Positions 17,485-26,750 of a DNA stretch of 64,000 nucleotides are shown here, one piece after another. Position numbers and translations under genes: made by a program. Source of the stretch: Bacillota bacterium (GTDB lineage: Bacteria > Bacillota > Clostridia > Oscillospirales > Ruminococcaceae); contig JAEWGD010000027.1 in NCBI GenBank assembly GCA_023388515.1, positions 59,953 through 123,952 on the forward strand, read 5' to 3'. The notes beneath the pieces are model-generated. The model made no database searches, had not been told where the DNA came from, and saw only the letters and a list, made by a program, of their open reading frames with translations. Position 1 is the first letter of the stretch. Each line of letters begins with the position of its first letter.

Positions 17485-17705
17485 ATCTGCCTCCATAATA
17501 AAATGTTACTATATTTATTCTACCATATAATCAACTTCAATTCAAGTTAAACTTTTAAAAAACAGCTTATAAATACTGACAAATTGAATGAATTTTTTTG
17601 GAAGTGTTATTGCATATAAAGATTTGAAATATCGGCAAGTTTACTAAAATAATCTATAAATATTGTACATTATTATAAACTTTTTCAGATAAATTTATTA
17701 TATAC

Positions 17706-17733
17706 TTGCCAATTTTTTTTTATATGTTATAAT
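17706..17733 (+). promoter_or_regulatory. Sigma-A-type promoter of the LRR-dockerin gene
   Basis: TTGCCA at 17706-17711 and TATAAT at 17728-17733 are 16 bp apart; the spacer is T-rich. The rest of 17497-17705 is AT-rich with no gene. Confidence 0.6.
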
Positions 17734-17766
17734 GAAAGTATTAAATAAATATTGGAGGAATGGTTA

Positions 17767-19386
17767 ATGCAAAAGTCAGTAAAAAGATCGCTAGCATTAT
17801 TTTTAAGTTTGATTATCTGTATTATAGCTATACCAGTAACATTTGCTACGGCTGAGGATTCAACTTCAGGTGGGTTGAGCTATTATGATACGGGTAGTGG
17901 AGTAACAATCACAGGTTGTGACGAAAAGTTAAAAGATGTTGTAATTCCTGATTTAATTGGTGGTAGCCCAGTTAAAAGTATCGAAACTCAAGCATTTATC
18001 GGATGTACAGAACTAGAAAGCATTACTCTTGGAGCAAATGTTTCAAGTATCGGTAATGGTGCATTTGCACCATGTATCAGCTTAGAAAATATCTTTGTTG
18101 ACGAAAACAATGATAGACTAAGTGATATTGATGGAGTTCTTTACAACTTTGAACAGACAAAACTTATTACTCACCCAGCAGCAAAAGCACAGGAAAGCTA
18201 TGTTATTCCTGAAACAGTAACAGAAATTGTAGGTAGAGCTTTTGCATGGTGTGGCTCAATAGATGAGATTATCATTCCTGATAGCGTTACAACTATTGGC
18301 AATATGGCATTTTTAGCTTGCACAAGCTTAACAAGCATTGAAGTGCCTGATAGCGTTGTAAGCATTGGTGATGAGGCATTCTCATGGAATGAGGATTTGG
18401 TAGAAATAACATTACCACAAAACATTAAAAGTATTGGCAGTAGAACGTTTATTTATTGCTCAAGCCTAAAGACAATTACAATTCCTGATGGTGTAACATC
18501 TATTGGAAACGAAGCTTTTGCATATTGTGAGAGTTTAACAGATATTACAATTCCAAATAGTGTTGAAAGTATCGGCGACAGAATATTCTCGTATTGCTTT
18601 GATTTGAAGAACGTAATTCTTTCAAATAATATTGAAAGAATTGGTGATAGAGCGTTTTATTTCTGCGACAAGCTAGAAGTAATTGACATTCCAGTTGGAG
18701 TAACAAGTATTGCTGATTATGCTTTTGCATCTTGCACAAGACTATCAGATTTAACAATTCCTGAGGGCGTTGTAAGTATTGGTAGTAATGCTTTTGCATG
18801 GTGTTCAGCGTTAACAAGTATAACAATTCCAAACAGCACTGAAACTATCGGTGAATCAGCGTTTACACGTTGCACAGGTCTAACAGAGTTAGTAATACCT
18901 GAGGGTGTTATTAGCATTGGAAACTTTGCGTTTTCATCATGTAAAAACCTTGAAAGCGTATCAATTTCAAACACAGTTGAAAAAATAGGCGAATATGCTT
19001 TCTATTCATGTGATAAAGTAAAGAACATAGGAGTTCCTGCCAATGTTGCAAATATTGGATATAGAGCTATTGGATACGGATATTTCTTAAATGGTAGAAC
19101 ATGGGTTCAAGCAGTTTATCCTGACTTTACAATAATAGGTGATAAGGATACAAGTGCTGAAGCTTATGCAACTGCAAATGGTATTTCTTTTGATGGAATT
19201 TATGAAATAGGCGATCCTAATGGTGATGGAATAACAAATATTGTTGACGTAATTAATCTACAAAAGGTTCTTTTCGGCAATGTTAAATTAACTCCAAACC
19301 AAGCTATAGCAACTGACCTTAACAATGATGGAAAGATTGATATTTTTGATTTAGTAATGATGAAAAGACTGATAACACAAGCATAA
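17767..19386 (+). CDS. Secreted BspA-type leucine-rich-repeat protein with dockerin
   Basis: The 539-residue product starts with a signal peptide (KKR-like basic start, hydrophobic core, cleavage near ATFATA-ED). At least fifteen 23-residue LRR_5 repeats of the form I..SVTSIG..AF..C.SL cover about 40-440. A type-I-like dockerin spans about 480-539. It has two calcium loops, DPNGDGITNIVD and DLNNDGKIDIFD, each followed by a helix. The LRR part may bind protein or polysaccharide; no catalytic domain is seen, so this is a non-enzymatic cellulosome component. The ATG at 17767 follows GGAGG with 9-nt spacing. It has its own promoter and a strong terminator. Confidence 0.92.
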   Translation: MQKSVKRSLALFLSLIICIIAIPVTFATAEDSTSGGLSYYDTGSGVTITGCDEKLKDVVIPDLIGGSPVKSIETQAFIGCTELESITLGANVSSIGNGAFAPCISLENIFVDENNDRLSDIDGVLYNFEQTKLITHPAAKAQESYVIPETVTEIVGRAFAWCGSIDEIIIPDSVTTIGNMAFLACTSLTSIEVPDSVVSIGDEAFSWNEDLVEITLPQNIKSIGSRTFIYCSSLKTITIPDGVTSIGNEAFAYCESLTDITIPNSVESIGDRIFSYCFDLKNVILSNNIERIGDRAFYFCDKLEVIDIPVGVTSIADYAFASCTRLSDLTIPEGVVSIGSNAFAWCSALTSITIPNSTETIGESAFTRCTGLTELVIPEGVISIGNFAFSSCKNLESVSISNTVEKIGEYAFYSCDKVKNIGVPANVANIGYRAIGYGYFLNGRTWVQAVYPDFTIIGDKDTSAEAYATANGISFDGIYEIGDPNGDGITNIVDVINLQKVLFGNVKLTPNQAIATDLNNDGKIDIFDLVMMKRLITQA

Positions 19387-19408
19387 AATTAATAGAGATT
19401 TATTTTAT

Positions 19409-19448
19409 AAAGCGAAATAATTGAACTTTGGTTCAATTATTTCGCTTT
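19409..19448 (+). terminator. Terminator of the LRR-dockerin gene
   Basis: A perfect 18-bp stem (AAAGCGAAATAATTGAAC at 19409-19426, its complement at 19431-19448) has a 4-nt loop and a T-rich tail. Confidence 0.88.
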
Positions 19449-19452
19449 TAAT

Positions 19453-19492
19453 TTTACATAGATTTAACATTACGCTGCTTTAGAATTTTACA
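19453..19492 (+). promoter_or_regulatory. Pho-box-like direct repeats upstream of pstS
   Basis: TTTACA at 19453-19458, TTAACA at 19464-19469 (offset 11) and TTTACA at 19487-19492 (offset 23) match the TT(A/C/T)ACA direct-repeat pattern bound by PhoP-type regulators at helical-turn spacing. The third could also serve as a -35, with a weak -10 near 19507-19515. A PhoP/PhoB-like regulator is encoded in the same cluster. Confidence 0.6.
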
Positions 19493-19551
19493 TACATAGT
19501 ATATTATATGATTATACAATAAAACAATATAAAAATTACGGAGGTAGAGTA

Positions 19552-20421
19552 ATGAAAAAGATTATAAGTATAATATTATCAACTGGTTTGTTTATCACAA
19601 CAATGGTTGGATGCACAGGTGATGATAAATTTGATGCTAAAAAAGAAATTATTGTAATATCTCGTGAAGATGGTTCTGGAACAAGAGGAGCATTTGTCGA
19701 ATTGTTCGGGATTGAAGAAAAAGATGCTGATGGAAATAAGGTTGACAACACAAGGGAAGATGCAGAAATAACAAATGATACTTCTGTTATGATGACTACA
19801 GTTGCTGGGAACAAATATTCTATCGGATACATATCAATGGGTTCATTTAATGAAACTGTTAAAGGTATAAAAATTGATGGTGCAGAACCAACTACGGCAA
19901 ATGCTAAGAGTGGTGCATATAAGATTTCACGTCCGTTTAACATTGCAACAAAGGGAGATGTAAGCGAAGTAACACAGGATTTCATTGATTTTATATTGAG
20001 TGATGAAGGTCAAAAGGTTGTTGAGGGTGAGAAATATATTGGTATATCAGAGGGGACAGCTTATAGTGGAGATAAGCCAAAGGGGAAAATTGTTATTGCT
20101 GGTTCATCATCTGTAACACCTGTTATGGAAAAGCTAAAGGAGGCATATCTTGCTATTAACACAAATGCAAAAATTGAAATTCAACAGAGCGACTCAACAA
20201 CTGGTATGACATCTGTTATAGATGGTATTTGTGATATTGGTATGGCATCAAGAGAATTGAAGGATAGTGAAATTGAAAAAGGAATAGAAGGAACAGTAAT
20301 TGCAAAGGATGGGATTGTGGTTATCGTTAACAAGGAAAATATTGTAGAGGAAGTTTCTTTAGAACAAATTAAATCTATATTCACTGGTGGAATTAACGAA
20401 TGGTCTGAAATAATAAAATAA
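19552..20421 (+). CDS. pstS: Phosphate ABC transporter substrate-binding lipoprotein
   Basis: PstS captures phosphate outside the membrane for PstCAB. The 289-residue product has a lipoprotein signal ending in the lipobox MVGC (Cys about residue 21). The family motifs occur in swapped order: SREDGSGTRGAF is at the N-terminus (about 36-48) and GSSSVTPVMEKL, DIGMASRELKDSE and IFTGGINEW follow (about 184-289). In textbook PstS the GSSS half comes first. This looks like a circular permutation at the hinge; I recall similar arrangements in other Clostridia. Phosphate-contacting residues of both halves are kept, so it should be functional. It is the first gene of the pst-pho cluster. Confidence 0.9.
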   Translation: MKKIISIILSTGLFITTMVGCTGDDKFDAKKEIIVISREDGSGTRGAFVELFGIEEKDADGNKVDNTREDAEITNDTSVMMTTVAGNKYSIGYISMGSFNETVKGIKIDGAEPTTANAKSGAYKISRPFNIATKGDVSEVTQDFIDFILSDEGQKVVEGEKYIGISEGTAYSGDKPKGKIVIAGSSSVTPVMEKLKEAYLAINTNAKIEIQQSDSTTGMTSVIDGICDIGMASRELKDSEIEKGIEGTVIAKDGIVVIVNKENIVEEVSLEQIKSIFTGGINEWSEIIK

Positions 20422-20521
20422 GACAATATAAAATGTGGATTAAGTAATACACATTTGGTCTAAATAAGCAAAAAAGGCAGTGATTATTTTATCATGCCTA
20501 TTCTGCTAAATGGAGAGAGAT

Positions 20522-21373
20522 ATGAAAAAACATAAAGAAAAGATATTTAAAATTATATTCCTAGCTACTGCTTGCACTTCTATACTAGCAGTAGCTTTAA
20601 TCTGCGTATTTTTATTTGCAAACGGTATACCAGCGATAGCTGAAATAGGAGTTTTTGATTTTTTGTTAGGTGAAAAGTGGCGACCAGCGAACGATATTTA
20701 CGGGATACTTCCAATGATACTTGGTAGTATTTATGTAACAGCAGGAGCAATTATAATAGGCGTTCCGATTGGAGTACTCACTGCAATATTCATGGCAAAG
20801 TTTTGCCCTAAATGGCTTTATAAGATTTTACACCCTGCACTGGAACTTCTTGCTGGAATCCCATCTGTTATTTACGGATTTTTCGGCTTGATTGTAGTTG
20901 TTCCAATTGTTAGCGATTTATTTGGTGGCAGTGGAAAAAGTATGCTTACAGCGTCAATTCTACTTGGAATTATGATATTGCCAACGATAATCGGGGTGAG
21001 CGAATCAGCAATTCGTGCTGTTCCACAAAGCTATTATGAGGGAGGACTTGCACTTGGAGCAAGCCATGAGCGAAGTGTTTTCTTTGCAACAGTCCCAGCG
21101 GCTAAATCTGGTATTATGGCTGGTGTTGTTCTTGGCATTGGTCGTGCGATTGGTGAAACGATGGCTGTAATTATGGTTGCAGGGAATCAGGCTATGATGC
21201 CTAAAGGGGTTGTTAAAGGAATAAGAACGCTTACAGCGAACATTGTAATTGAGATGGGTTATGCGGCTGATTTGCATAGGGAAGCCTTGATTGCAACAGC
21301 TGTTGTGTTGTTTGTGTTTATTTTAATTATAAATCTCACTTTCTCATTAATTAAGAGGAGGATGGATAAATGA
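20522..21373 (+). CDS. pstC: Phosphate ABC transporter permease PstC
   Basis: The 283-residue inner-membrane permease has about six spans. It carries the BPD-type EAA-like loop around residues 160-190, with SYYEGGLALGASHERS, and the N-terminal FLLGEKWRP stretch typical of PstC. It pairs with PstA to form the channel. The ATG at 20522 follows GGAGAG at good spacing; an ATG at 20510 is too close to any site. The gap of 100 bp after pstS holds two small hairpins (near 20434-20456 and 20475-20500) that may set the ratio of binding protein to permease. It overlaps pstA by 4 bp (ATGA). Confidence 0.94.
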   Translation: MKKHKEKIFKIIFLATACTSILAVALICVFLFANGIPAIAEIGVFDFLLGEKWRPANDIYGILPMILGSIYVTAGAIIIGVPIGVLTAIFMAKFCPKWLYKILHPALELLAGIPSVIYGFFGLIVVVPIVSDLFGGSGKSMLTASILLGIMILPTIIGVSESAIRAVPQSYYEGGLALGASHERSVFFATVPAAKSGIMAGVVLGIGRAIGETMAVIMVAGNQAMMPKGVVKGIRTLTANIVIEMGYAADLHREALIATAVVLFVFILIINLTFSLIKRRMDK

Positions 21374-22236
21374 AACCGATAAATACACAAACTACTCGCC
21401 AAAAGCTCAACGCATACAAAAAAAGTCCACTATCACTTGTGCTTTTTTTAATGGTTGCAATAGCGACATTTTTAACAGTTTTCGTGTTGTTATTCTTGAT
21501 TCTATTTATTTTGGTGAAAGGAATTCCGAGCATAACAGCTGACTTATTTGCGTTGGAATATACAACGGACAACTTATCACTTATGCCAGCATTAATTAAC
21601 ACAATTGCAATGACTTTTATATCGCTTATTATTGCTGTTCCACTTGGAATTTTCTCAGCAGTTTATCTTGTTGAGTATGCAAAAAGGGGCAGTAGGATAG
21701 TAAAAGTTATAAGAATTACTGCTGAAACTCTATCAGGAATTCCGTCAATTGTTTATGGATTATTCGGGCTTTTGTTCTTCGTTACAACACTTGGTTGGGG
21801 ATATTCAATGCTTGCGGGTGCATTTACTCTTTCAATTATGATTTTGCCGTTGATTATGAGAACTACGGAGGAGGCATTATTATCAGTTCCCGACACATAT
21901 CGAGAGGGAAGCTTTGGTTTAGGTGCAGGTAGGTCGAGAACAGTGTTTAAGATAGTTTTACCATCAGCAGTGCCAGGAATTCTTGCTGGCGTAATTCTTG
22001 CAATTGGAAGAATTGTTGGTGAAACAGCAGCACTGATTTACACAGCAGGAACAGTGGCAGATATACCTGATAATCTTTTGTCATCGGGCAGAACATTGTC
22101 AGTGCATATGTACACCTTGTCAAGAGAAGGCTTGCATACTGATAAAGCATATGCAACGGCAACGGTTCTTCTTTTAATTGTTATGGGTATAAACTGGTTT
22201 TCAGGATTTGTTGCTAAGAAAATATCGAAAAGGTAG
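21370..22236 (+). CDS. pstA: Phosphate ABC transporter permease PstA
   Basis: The 288-residue partner permease of PstC has six membrane spans, PLGIFSAVYLVEYAK after the second span, SGIPSIVYGLFG and the loop TYREGSFGLGAGRSRT that contacts PstB. It starts in a 4-bp overlap with pstC, indicating translational coupling, and pstB follows after 9 bp. Confidence 0.95.
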   Translation: MKPINTQTTRQKLNAYKKSPLSLVLFLMVAIATFLTVFVLLFLILFILVKGIPSITADLFALEYTTDNLSLMPALINTIAMTFISLIIAVPLGIFSAVYLVEYAKRGSRIVKVIRITAETLSGIPSIVYGLFGLLFFVTTLGWGYSMLAGAFTLSIMILPLIMRTTEEALLSVPDTYREGSFGLGAGRSRTVFKIVLPSAVPGILAGVILAIGRIVGETAALIYTAGTVADIPDNLLSSGRTLSVHMYTLSREGLHTDKAYATATVLLLIVMGINWFSGFVAKKISKR

Positions 22237-22245
22237 CGTGGAAAG

Positions 22246-22995
22246 ATGAATAAATTTACGATAGAGAAACTTGAACTTTTTTACAGCGATTTTAAGGCGT
22301 TAAAGGGGGTTGATTTGAATATTGGAGCAAATGAAATTACTGCTTTTATAGGACCTTCAGGTTGTGGGAAATCAACACTACTTAAATCCTTGAATAGAAT
22401 GAATGATTTGGTTGAGGGGTGTAAAATAACAGGAAAGGTACTTCTTGATGATGAAGATATATATGGCGATATGGATATAAATATGTTAAGGAAAAGGGTT
22501 GGAATGGTGTTCCAAAAGCCTAATCCATTTCCGATGAGCATTTATGATAATATCGCATTTGGTCCTAGAACTCATGGTATTCATTCAAAGGTTAAGCTTG
22601 ATGAGATTGTAGAAAAGTCATTGCGAGATGCTGCAATGTGGGACGAGGCAAAGGATAGGCTTAAAAAGAGTGCATTGGGTTTATCAGGAGGACAGCAACA
22701 ACGTCTTTGTATTGCAAGAGCGTTAGCAGTACAGCCTGAGGTGCTTTTGATGGACGAGCCAACTTCTGCACTTGATCCAATTTCAACTTCTAAGATAGAA
22801 GACCTTGCATTAGAGCTGAAAAAGGATTATACTATAATTATGGTAACTCATAATATGCAACAGGCAGCAAGAATATCGGATAAGACAGCATTTTTCCTTT
22901 TGGGAGAAGTGGTTGAATATGGCGATACTGAGGAGTTGTTTGCTTTGCCGAAAAATAAAAAGACAGAAGATTATATTACGGGGAGGTTTGGATAG
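22246..22995 (+). CDS. pstB: Phosphate ABC transporter ATP-binding protein PstB
   Basis: The 249-residue ATPase powers phosphate import. It shows Walker [10 protein letters not shown] (about 36-44), the Q-loop in [17 protein letters not shown], signature [15 protein letters not shown], Walker [12 protein letters not shown] and the switch His in VTHNM. The product is the usual PstB length. Its stop codon overlaps the GTG start of phoU by 1 nt. Confidence 0.97.
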   Translation: MNKFTIEKLELFYSDFKALKGVDLNIGANEITAFIGPSGCGKSTLLKSLNRMNDLVEGCKITGKVLLDDEDIYGDMDINMLRKRVGMVFQKPNPFPMSIYDNIAFGPRTHGIHSKVKLDEIVEKSLRDAAMWDEAKDRLKKSALGLSGGQQQRLCIARALAVQPEVLLMDEPTSALDPISTSKIEDLALELKKDYTIIMVTHNMQQAARISDKTAFFLLGEVVEYGDTEELFALPKNKKTEDYITGRFG

Positions 22996-23648
22996 TGAGA
23001 AACAAATTTTCAGAACAGCTTGAACTTTTAAACACTAAACTAATAGAGATGGGTGCTTTATGTGAAAGTGCGATTGCAAATGCTGCAAAAGCACTTATGG
23101 ATGGCGATGCAACTTATGCAGAAACAGCTATGTCGATGGACGATATAATTGACCGTAAGGAGAGGGAAATAGAAAGCCTTTGCTTGAAATTATTATTACA
23201 GCAACAGCCAGTTGCAAGAGATTTGCGTCAGATTTCATCAGCATTAAAAATGGTAACGGATATGGAGCGTATAGGCGACCAAGCAGCTGATATTGCTGAG
23301 ATTTCAACTATGGCAAATGTAAGAACTGAAAATAATACAATTCATATTGGTGATATGGCAAGAGCCACTATCAAGATGGTGTCGGATAGCATTGATGCTT
23401 TTGTTAGGGCTGACTTAGAGCTTGCAAGATTTGTTATGGACTATGATGATGTTGTTGATGATTTGTTTAATCAAGTAAAACAGGAACTGATTGACTTGAT
23501 TGGGATTAGTAAAAAAAATGGTGAGTATGCTATTGATATTTTGATGATTGCTAAATATTTTGAACGTATAGGCGACCATGCCACAAATATTGCTGAGTGG
23601 GTAGAGTTTTCAATTACGGGGCAACATAAAGGTGAAAGAAAGATATGA
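22995..23648 (+). CDS. phoU: Phosphate transport regulator PhoU
   Basis: PhoU is a cytoplasmic metal-binding helical protein that links transporter state to the PhoR-type kinase. The 217-residue product has two three-helix PhoU repeats. Each contains the family E/D-rich motif (DRKEREIESLCLKLL and MERIGDQAADIAE in the first half, RIGDHATNIAEWVEF in the second). The GTG start at 22995 overlaps the pstB stop. The following regulator gene overlaps it by 4 bp (ATGA), which supports a shared job in phosphate sensing. Confidence 0.95.
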   Translation: MRNKFSEQLELLNTKLIEMGALCESAIANAAKALMDGDATYAETAMSMDDIIDRKEREIESLCLKLLLQQQPVARDLRQISSALKMVTDMERIGDQAADIAEISTMANVRTENNTIHIGDMARATIKMVSDSIDAFVRADLELARFVMDYDDVVDDLFNQVKQELIDLIGISKKNGEYAIDILMIAKYFERIGDHATNIAEWVEFSITGQHKGERKI

Positions 23649-24310
23649 TTTATTGTGTAGAAGATGATGATAATATTAGGGAGCTTGTTGTTTATACTTT
23701 GCAAAACACAGGGTTTGACGCTACTGGTTTTGTTAATGGTAAAGATTTCTTCAAGGCTTTAGATGATAATACTCCTGAGTTAGTTTTGCTTGATATTATG
23801 TTACAGGACGAAGACGGAATAAAGATACTGAAGAAGTTGAAAGCCAATAATTCGACCAAAGATATTCCAGTAATTATGGTTACAGCTAAAAGTTCCGAAT
23901 ATGACAAAGTTAAGGGGCTTGACAGTGGTGCAGAGGATTATATAACAAAGCCGTTTGGAATGATGGAAATGGTTTCGAGGGTTAAGGCTGTTTTGCGTCG
24001 TACTAAGCCAAAGATTACAAGTTCTGAACTAAGCATTGGTGATATTTCTGTAAACATTGATAGACATCTTGTGATGGAAAAAGGCAATGAAATTGTCCTA
24101 ACATTTAAAGAGTTTGAGCTTTTGCGTTATATGATGGAAAATAGAGGAATCGCCCTTACTAGAGATAATATTTTAGAAAAAATATGGGGATATGATGCAG
24201 AATGTGAAACGAGAACTGTTGATGTTCATATTCGTACCCTTAGGCAAAAATTGGGCGATAGTGGCGATTTGATTAAAACTATACGAGGTGTAGGTTATCG
24301 AATGGGGTGA
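23645..24310 (+). CDS. OmpR/PhoB-type response regulator of the phosphate cluster
   Basis: The 221-residue regulator has a receiver domain (about 1-115) with phospho-acceptor Asp50 in LLDIMLQDEDG, the Thr in VTAKS and the Lys in TKPFG. A winged-helix DNA-binding domain (about 130-221) carries LTFKEFELLRYMMENRG and RTVDVHIRTLRQKLG. Its position after phoU and before a PhoR-like kinase makes it the PhoB/PhoP equivalent. The Pho-box-like repeats before pstS are its likely target. Translation is coupled to phoU. Confidence 0.93.
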   Translation: MIYCVEDDDNIRELVVYTLQNTGFDATGFVNGKDFFKALDDNTPELVLLDIMLQDEDGIKILKKLKANNSTKDIPVIMVTAKSSEYDKVKGLDSGAEDYITKPFGMMEMVSRVKAVLRRTKPKITSSELSIGDISVNIDRHLVMEKGNEIVLTFKEFELLRYMMENRGIALTRDNILEKIWGYDAECETRTVDVHIRTLRQKLGDSGDLIKTIRGVGYRMG

Positions 24311-24314
24311 GTAG

Positions 24315-25985
24315 ATGAAGCGAAAAATATTCTCAAGTATGTGCATAATAATAACTATAACAGTTTTGCTATCCTCAACGCTTATCTCTATTTTGATGTA
24401 CCAAGAGTTTTATAATGATGTAAAAAGAGATGTTAGAAACGAAGCTGAAATAATTGCTACATCGCTTAATAGTTCTGATGATGATTTATGGCTTGTAAGT
24501 AAAATTGCAGGCACTAATAGAATTACATTGATATTGAGCGATGGTACAGTTTTTTACGATGATGAGGCTGATGAAAGCGAAATGGACAACCATCTTGATA
24601 GACCGGAGGTTAATTCTGCGATACAAAATCGTCATGGTGAAATAACTAGATTTTCTGATACTCTTGATGAGCAAACTTTTTATTATGCTGTTGTGTTAGA
24701 TGATGGAACAGTTCTTAGGGTTTCAAATACGGTAAAGAGTGTGTTTTCAATTTTAGCTAACTGTATACCATATATGATTATTATTTGCGTGGGCATTTTT
24801 ATTGTAGCAATTTTGCTTGCTAATTGGCAGACAAAGAGGATTGTTGCACCTATTAATAATTTAGACTTGGATAATCCTATGGCGAATGAAACATATGAGG
24901 AATTGTCGCCTTTGATTGCCCAAATTACAAGGCAAAATGCTCAAATTTATGAACAGATAAATAAACTTCGTGAAAAGCAAGAGGAGTTTTCGGCAATTAC
25001 TGAGAATATGAAAGAGGGACTTGTTATAATTAACTCAAAATCCACAATTTTATTTATCAATGGGAGTGCATTAAGTCTATTTGATGTGGATAAAGAGGAT
25101 TGTATTAATAAGCATATTTTTAGTATGAATCGTAGTAATTTGTTTCAGGAATGGATTGAAAAGGTTTTAAGTGGTAAGTCATTTGAAGAAATTGATATTA
25201 TTAAAGGCAGGATATATAACTTTATTCTAAGTCCAGTGCTTGTTGATAATTCTATCAAAGGTGCAGTATTGTTGATTATGGACGTTACTGAAAAACAGGT
25301 TGCCGAGAAATTAAGGCGAGAATTTTCTGCAAATGTATCACATGAGCTAAAAACACCGTTAACTTCTATTTCGGGATATGCTGAAATTATGAAAAATGGC
25401 TTGGTAAAACAAGAGGATGTACAGAGGTTTTCAGAGCGTATTTTCAACGAGGCAAGTAGGCTGATTATACTTGTTGAGGATATTATTAAGCTTTCCAGAC
25501 TTGATGAGAGCAATATTGAGATTTCGTTTGAGAATGTTAATCTTTTGGATTTGCTGAAAGATAATGCAGAAAGACTTACTCCACAGGCTGAACAAAAGGG
25601 TGTTGAAATATCTGTTGATGGCGACAGCTTAACTATTTATGGAAACAGGCAAATTATTGACGAGATGGTGTATAATCTTTGCGACAACGCTATTAAATAT
25701 AATCGTGAAAATGGACAGGTAAAGTTATCTGTTTTCAGTAGCGAAGATGGAATTATTCTCACAGTTGAGGATACAGGAATTGGTATACCTGAGGCACATA
25801 GAGAACGTGTATTTGAGCGTTTCTATCGTGTTGATAAGAGCCATTCAAGAGAAACTGGAGGAACGGGCTTAGGGCTATCAATTGTAAAACATGGTGCGAA
25901 CTATCATAATGCTGTTTTAAAATTGAGCAGTCAGGAGCATATGGGAACAAAAATTAGCTTGAAGTTTCCTATAAATAAAAAGTGA
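24315..25985 (+). CDS. PhoR-like membrane histidine kinase
   Basis: The 556-residue sensor kinase has one membrane span at about 8-28, an extracytoplasmic region of about 120 residues, and a second span near 152-172. A PAS domain follows (about 230-330), then the HisKA domain with phospho-acceptor His343 in VSHELKTPL and an ATP-binding domain with N box CDNAIKYN, DTGIGIP and GTGLGLSIVKH. The order and the neighbours match PhoR of Gram-positive Pho systems. It starts 4 bp after the response regulator and ends at a terminator, so it is the last gene of the seven-gene cluster. Confidence 0.93.
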   Translation: MKRKIFSSMCIIITITVLLSSTLISILMYQEFYNDVKRDVRNEAEIIATSLNSSDDDLWLVSKIAGTNRITLILSDGTVFYDDEADESEMDNHLDRPEVNSAIQNRHGEITRFSDTLDEQTFYYAVVLDDGTVLRVSNTVKSVFSILANCIPYMIIICVGIFIVAILLANWQTKRIVAPINNLDLDNPMANETYEELSPLIAQITRQNAQIYEQINKLREKQEEFSAITENMKEGLVIINSKSTILFINGSALSLFDVDKEDCINKHIFSMNRSNLFQEWIEKVLSGKSFEEIDIIKGRIYNFILSPVLVDNSIKGAVLLIMDVTEKQVAEKLRREFSANVSHELKTPLTSISGYAEIMKNGLVKQEDVQRFSERIFNEASRLIILVEDIIKLSRLDESNIEISFENVNLLDLLKDNAERLTPQAEQKGVEISVDGDSLTIYGNRQIIDEMVYNLCDNAIKYNRENGQVKLSVFSSEDGIILTVEDTGIGIPEAHRERVFERFYRVDKSHSRETGGTGLGLSIVKHGANYHNAVLKLSSQEHMGTKISLKFPINKK

Positions 25986-26003
25986 ACTATATGATTTATG
26001 ATA

Positions 26004-26040
26004 AAAAAAGGCATTTACAATTTTAGTAGGTGTCTTTTTT
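26004..26040 (+). terminator. Terminator of the pst-pho cluster
   Basis: A 15-bp stem with three wobble pairs (AAAAAAGGCATTTAC against GTAGGTGTCTTTTTT) ends in a T run. Confidence 0.8.
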
Positions 26041-26109
26041 ATATTCACTGAAAATTAACATTAAATCTTATAGAAATTTGTTTAAAATGTAGATATTACA
26101 GCGAAAATA

Positions 26110-26210
26110 TGATATAATGAAAAAACTAGTCGGTTTATATCGGCATGATTAGATGTAAATTTATAATGACATAAAAAATTATATTATTATGCAACTTTTT
26201 GTACAGTTGC
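26110..26210 (+). promoter_or_regulatory. Extended -10 promoter and leader of the sigma-factor gene
   Basis: TGATATAAT at 26110-26118 is an extended -10 (TGnTATAAT) without a good -35. The leader of about 115 nt contains a hairpin with stem GCAACT/AGTTGC at 26191-26210 before the GGGGAGG ribosome-binding site. Confidence 0.5.
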
Positions 26211-26243
26211 AAAGTTAATATAGTGAGGGGAGGAAATTAAGCG

Positions 26244-26750
26244 ATGGCAATACAGTCCCTGAGATCTGATGATTGTATTGATGAAGTTTTTGATGAATAT
26301 AAAGATATGGTTTTTCGGTTAGCTTTTTCTCTAGTAAAAACTCGGCATGATGCACAAGATGTTTGTCATGAGGTTTTTATGAGATATATCAAAAAAAATC
26401 AAGAATTTGAAAATGAAGAACATCGTAAAAAATGGCTTGTAAAGGTAACTGTGAATTGTAGTAAAAGTTTGTTTTTGTCTTCGTGGTATAAAAGAACTAC
26501 TGAGTTGGATGAATCTTTCTGTACGGATTCTAATGAAAAGGCATCAGAAACAAAAATAGATATACATAATGCTTTATTAAAGCTTCCACAGAAATATAAA
26601 ACGGTGATACATTTGTTTTGTTTTGAGGAAATGTCTATTAAACAAATTAGTGATACTTTGGATATAAATGAATCCACAATTAAAACACAGCTAAAAAGAG
26701 CTAGAGAAAAGCTGAAAGTATTGTTGAATGGAGGGTATTCTGATGAATGA
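26244..26750 (+). CDS. ECF-like RNA polymerase sigma factor
   Basis: The 168-residue protein has sigma region 2 (about 15-85, with DMVFRLAFSLVKTRHDAQDVCHEVF cut here to the core DAQDVCHEVF, the -10-recognising and core-binding part) and region 4 (about 110-165, with LPQKYKTVIHLF and the helix-turn-helix MSIKQISDTL...ESTIKTQLKRAREKL). It lacks regions 1 and 3, as in ECF sigma factors. An 8-bp overlap with the next gene, a membrane protein with a short cytoplasmic N-terminus, gives the usual sigma/anti-sigma layout. The target promoters are unknown. Confidence 0.9.
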   Translation: MAIQSLRSDDCIDEVFDEYKDMVFRLAFSLVKTRHDAQDVCHEVFMRYIKKNQEFENEEHRKKWLVKVTVNCSKSLFLSSWYKRTTELDESFCTDSNEKASETKIDIHNALLKLPQKYKTVIHLFCFEEMSIKQISDTLDINESTIKTQLKRAREKLKVLLNGGYSDE

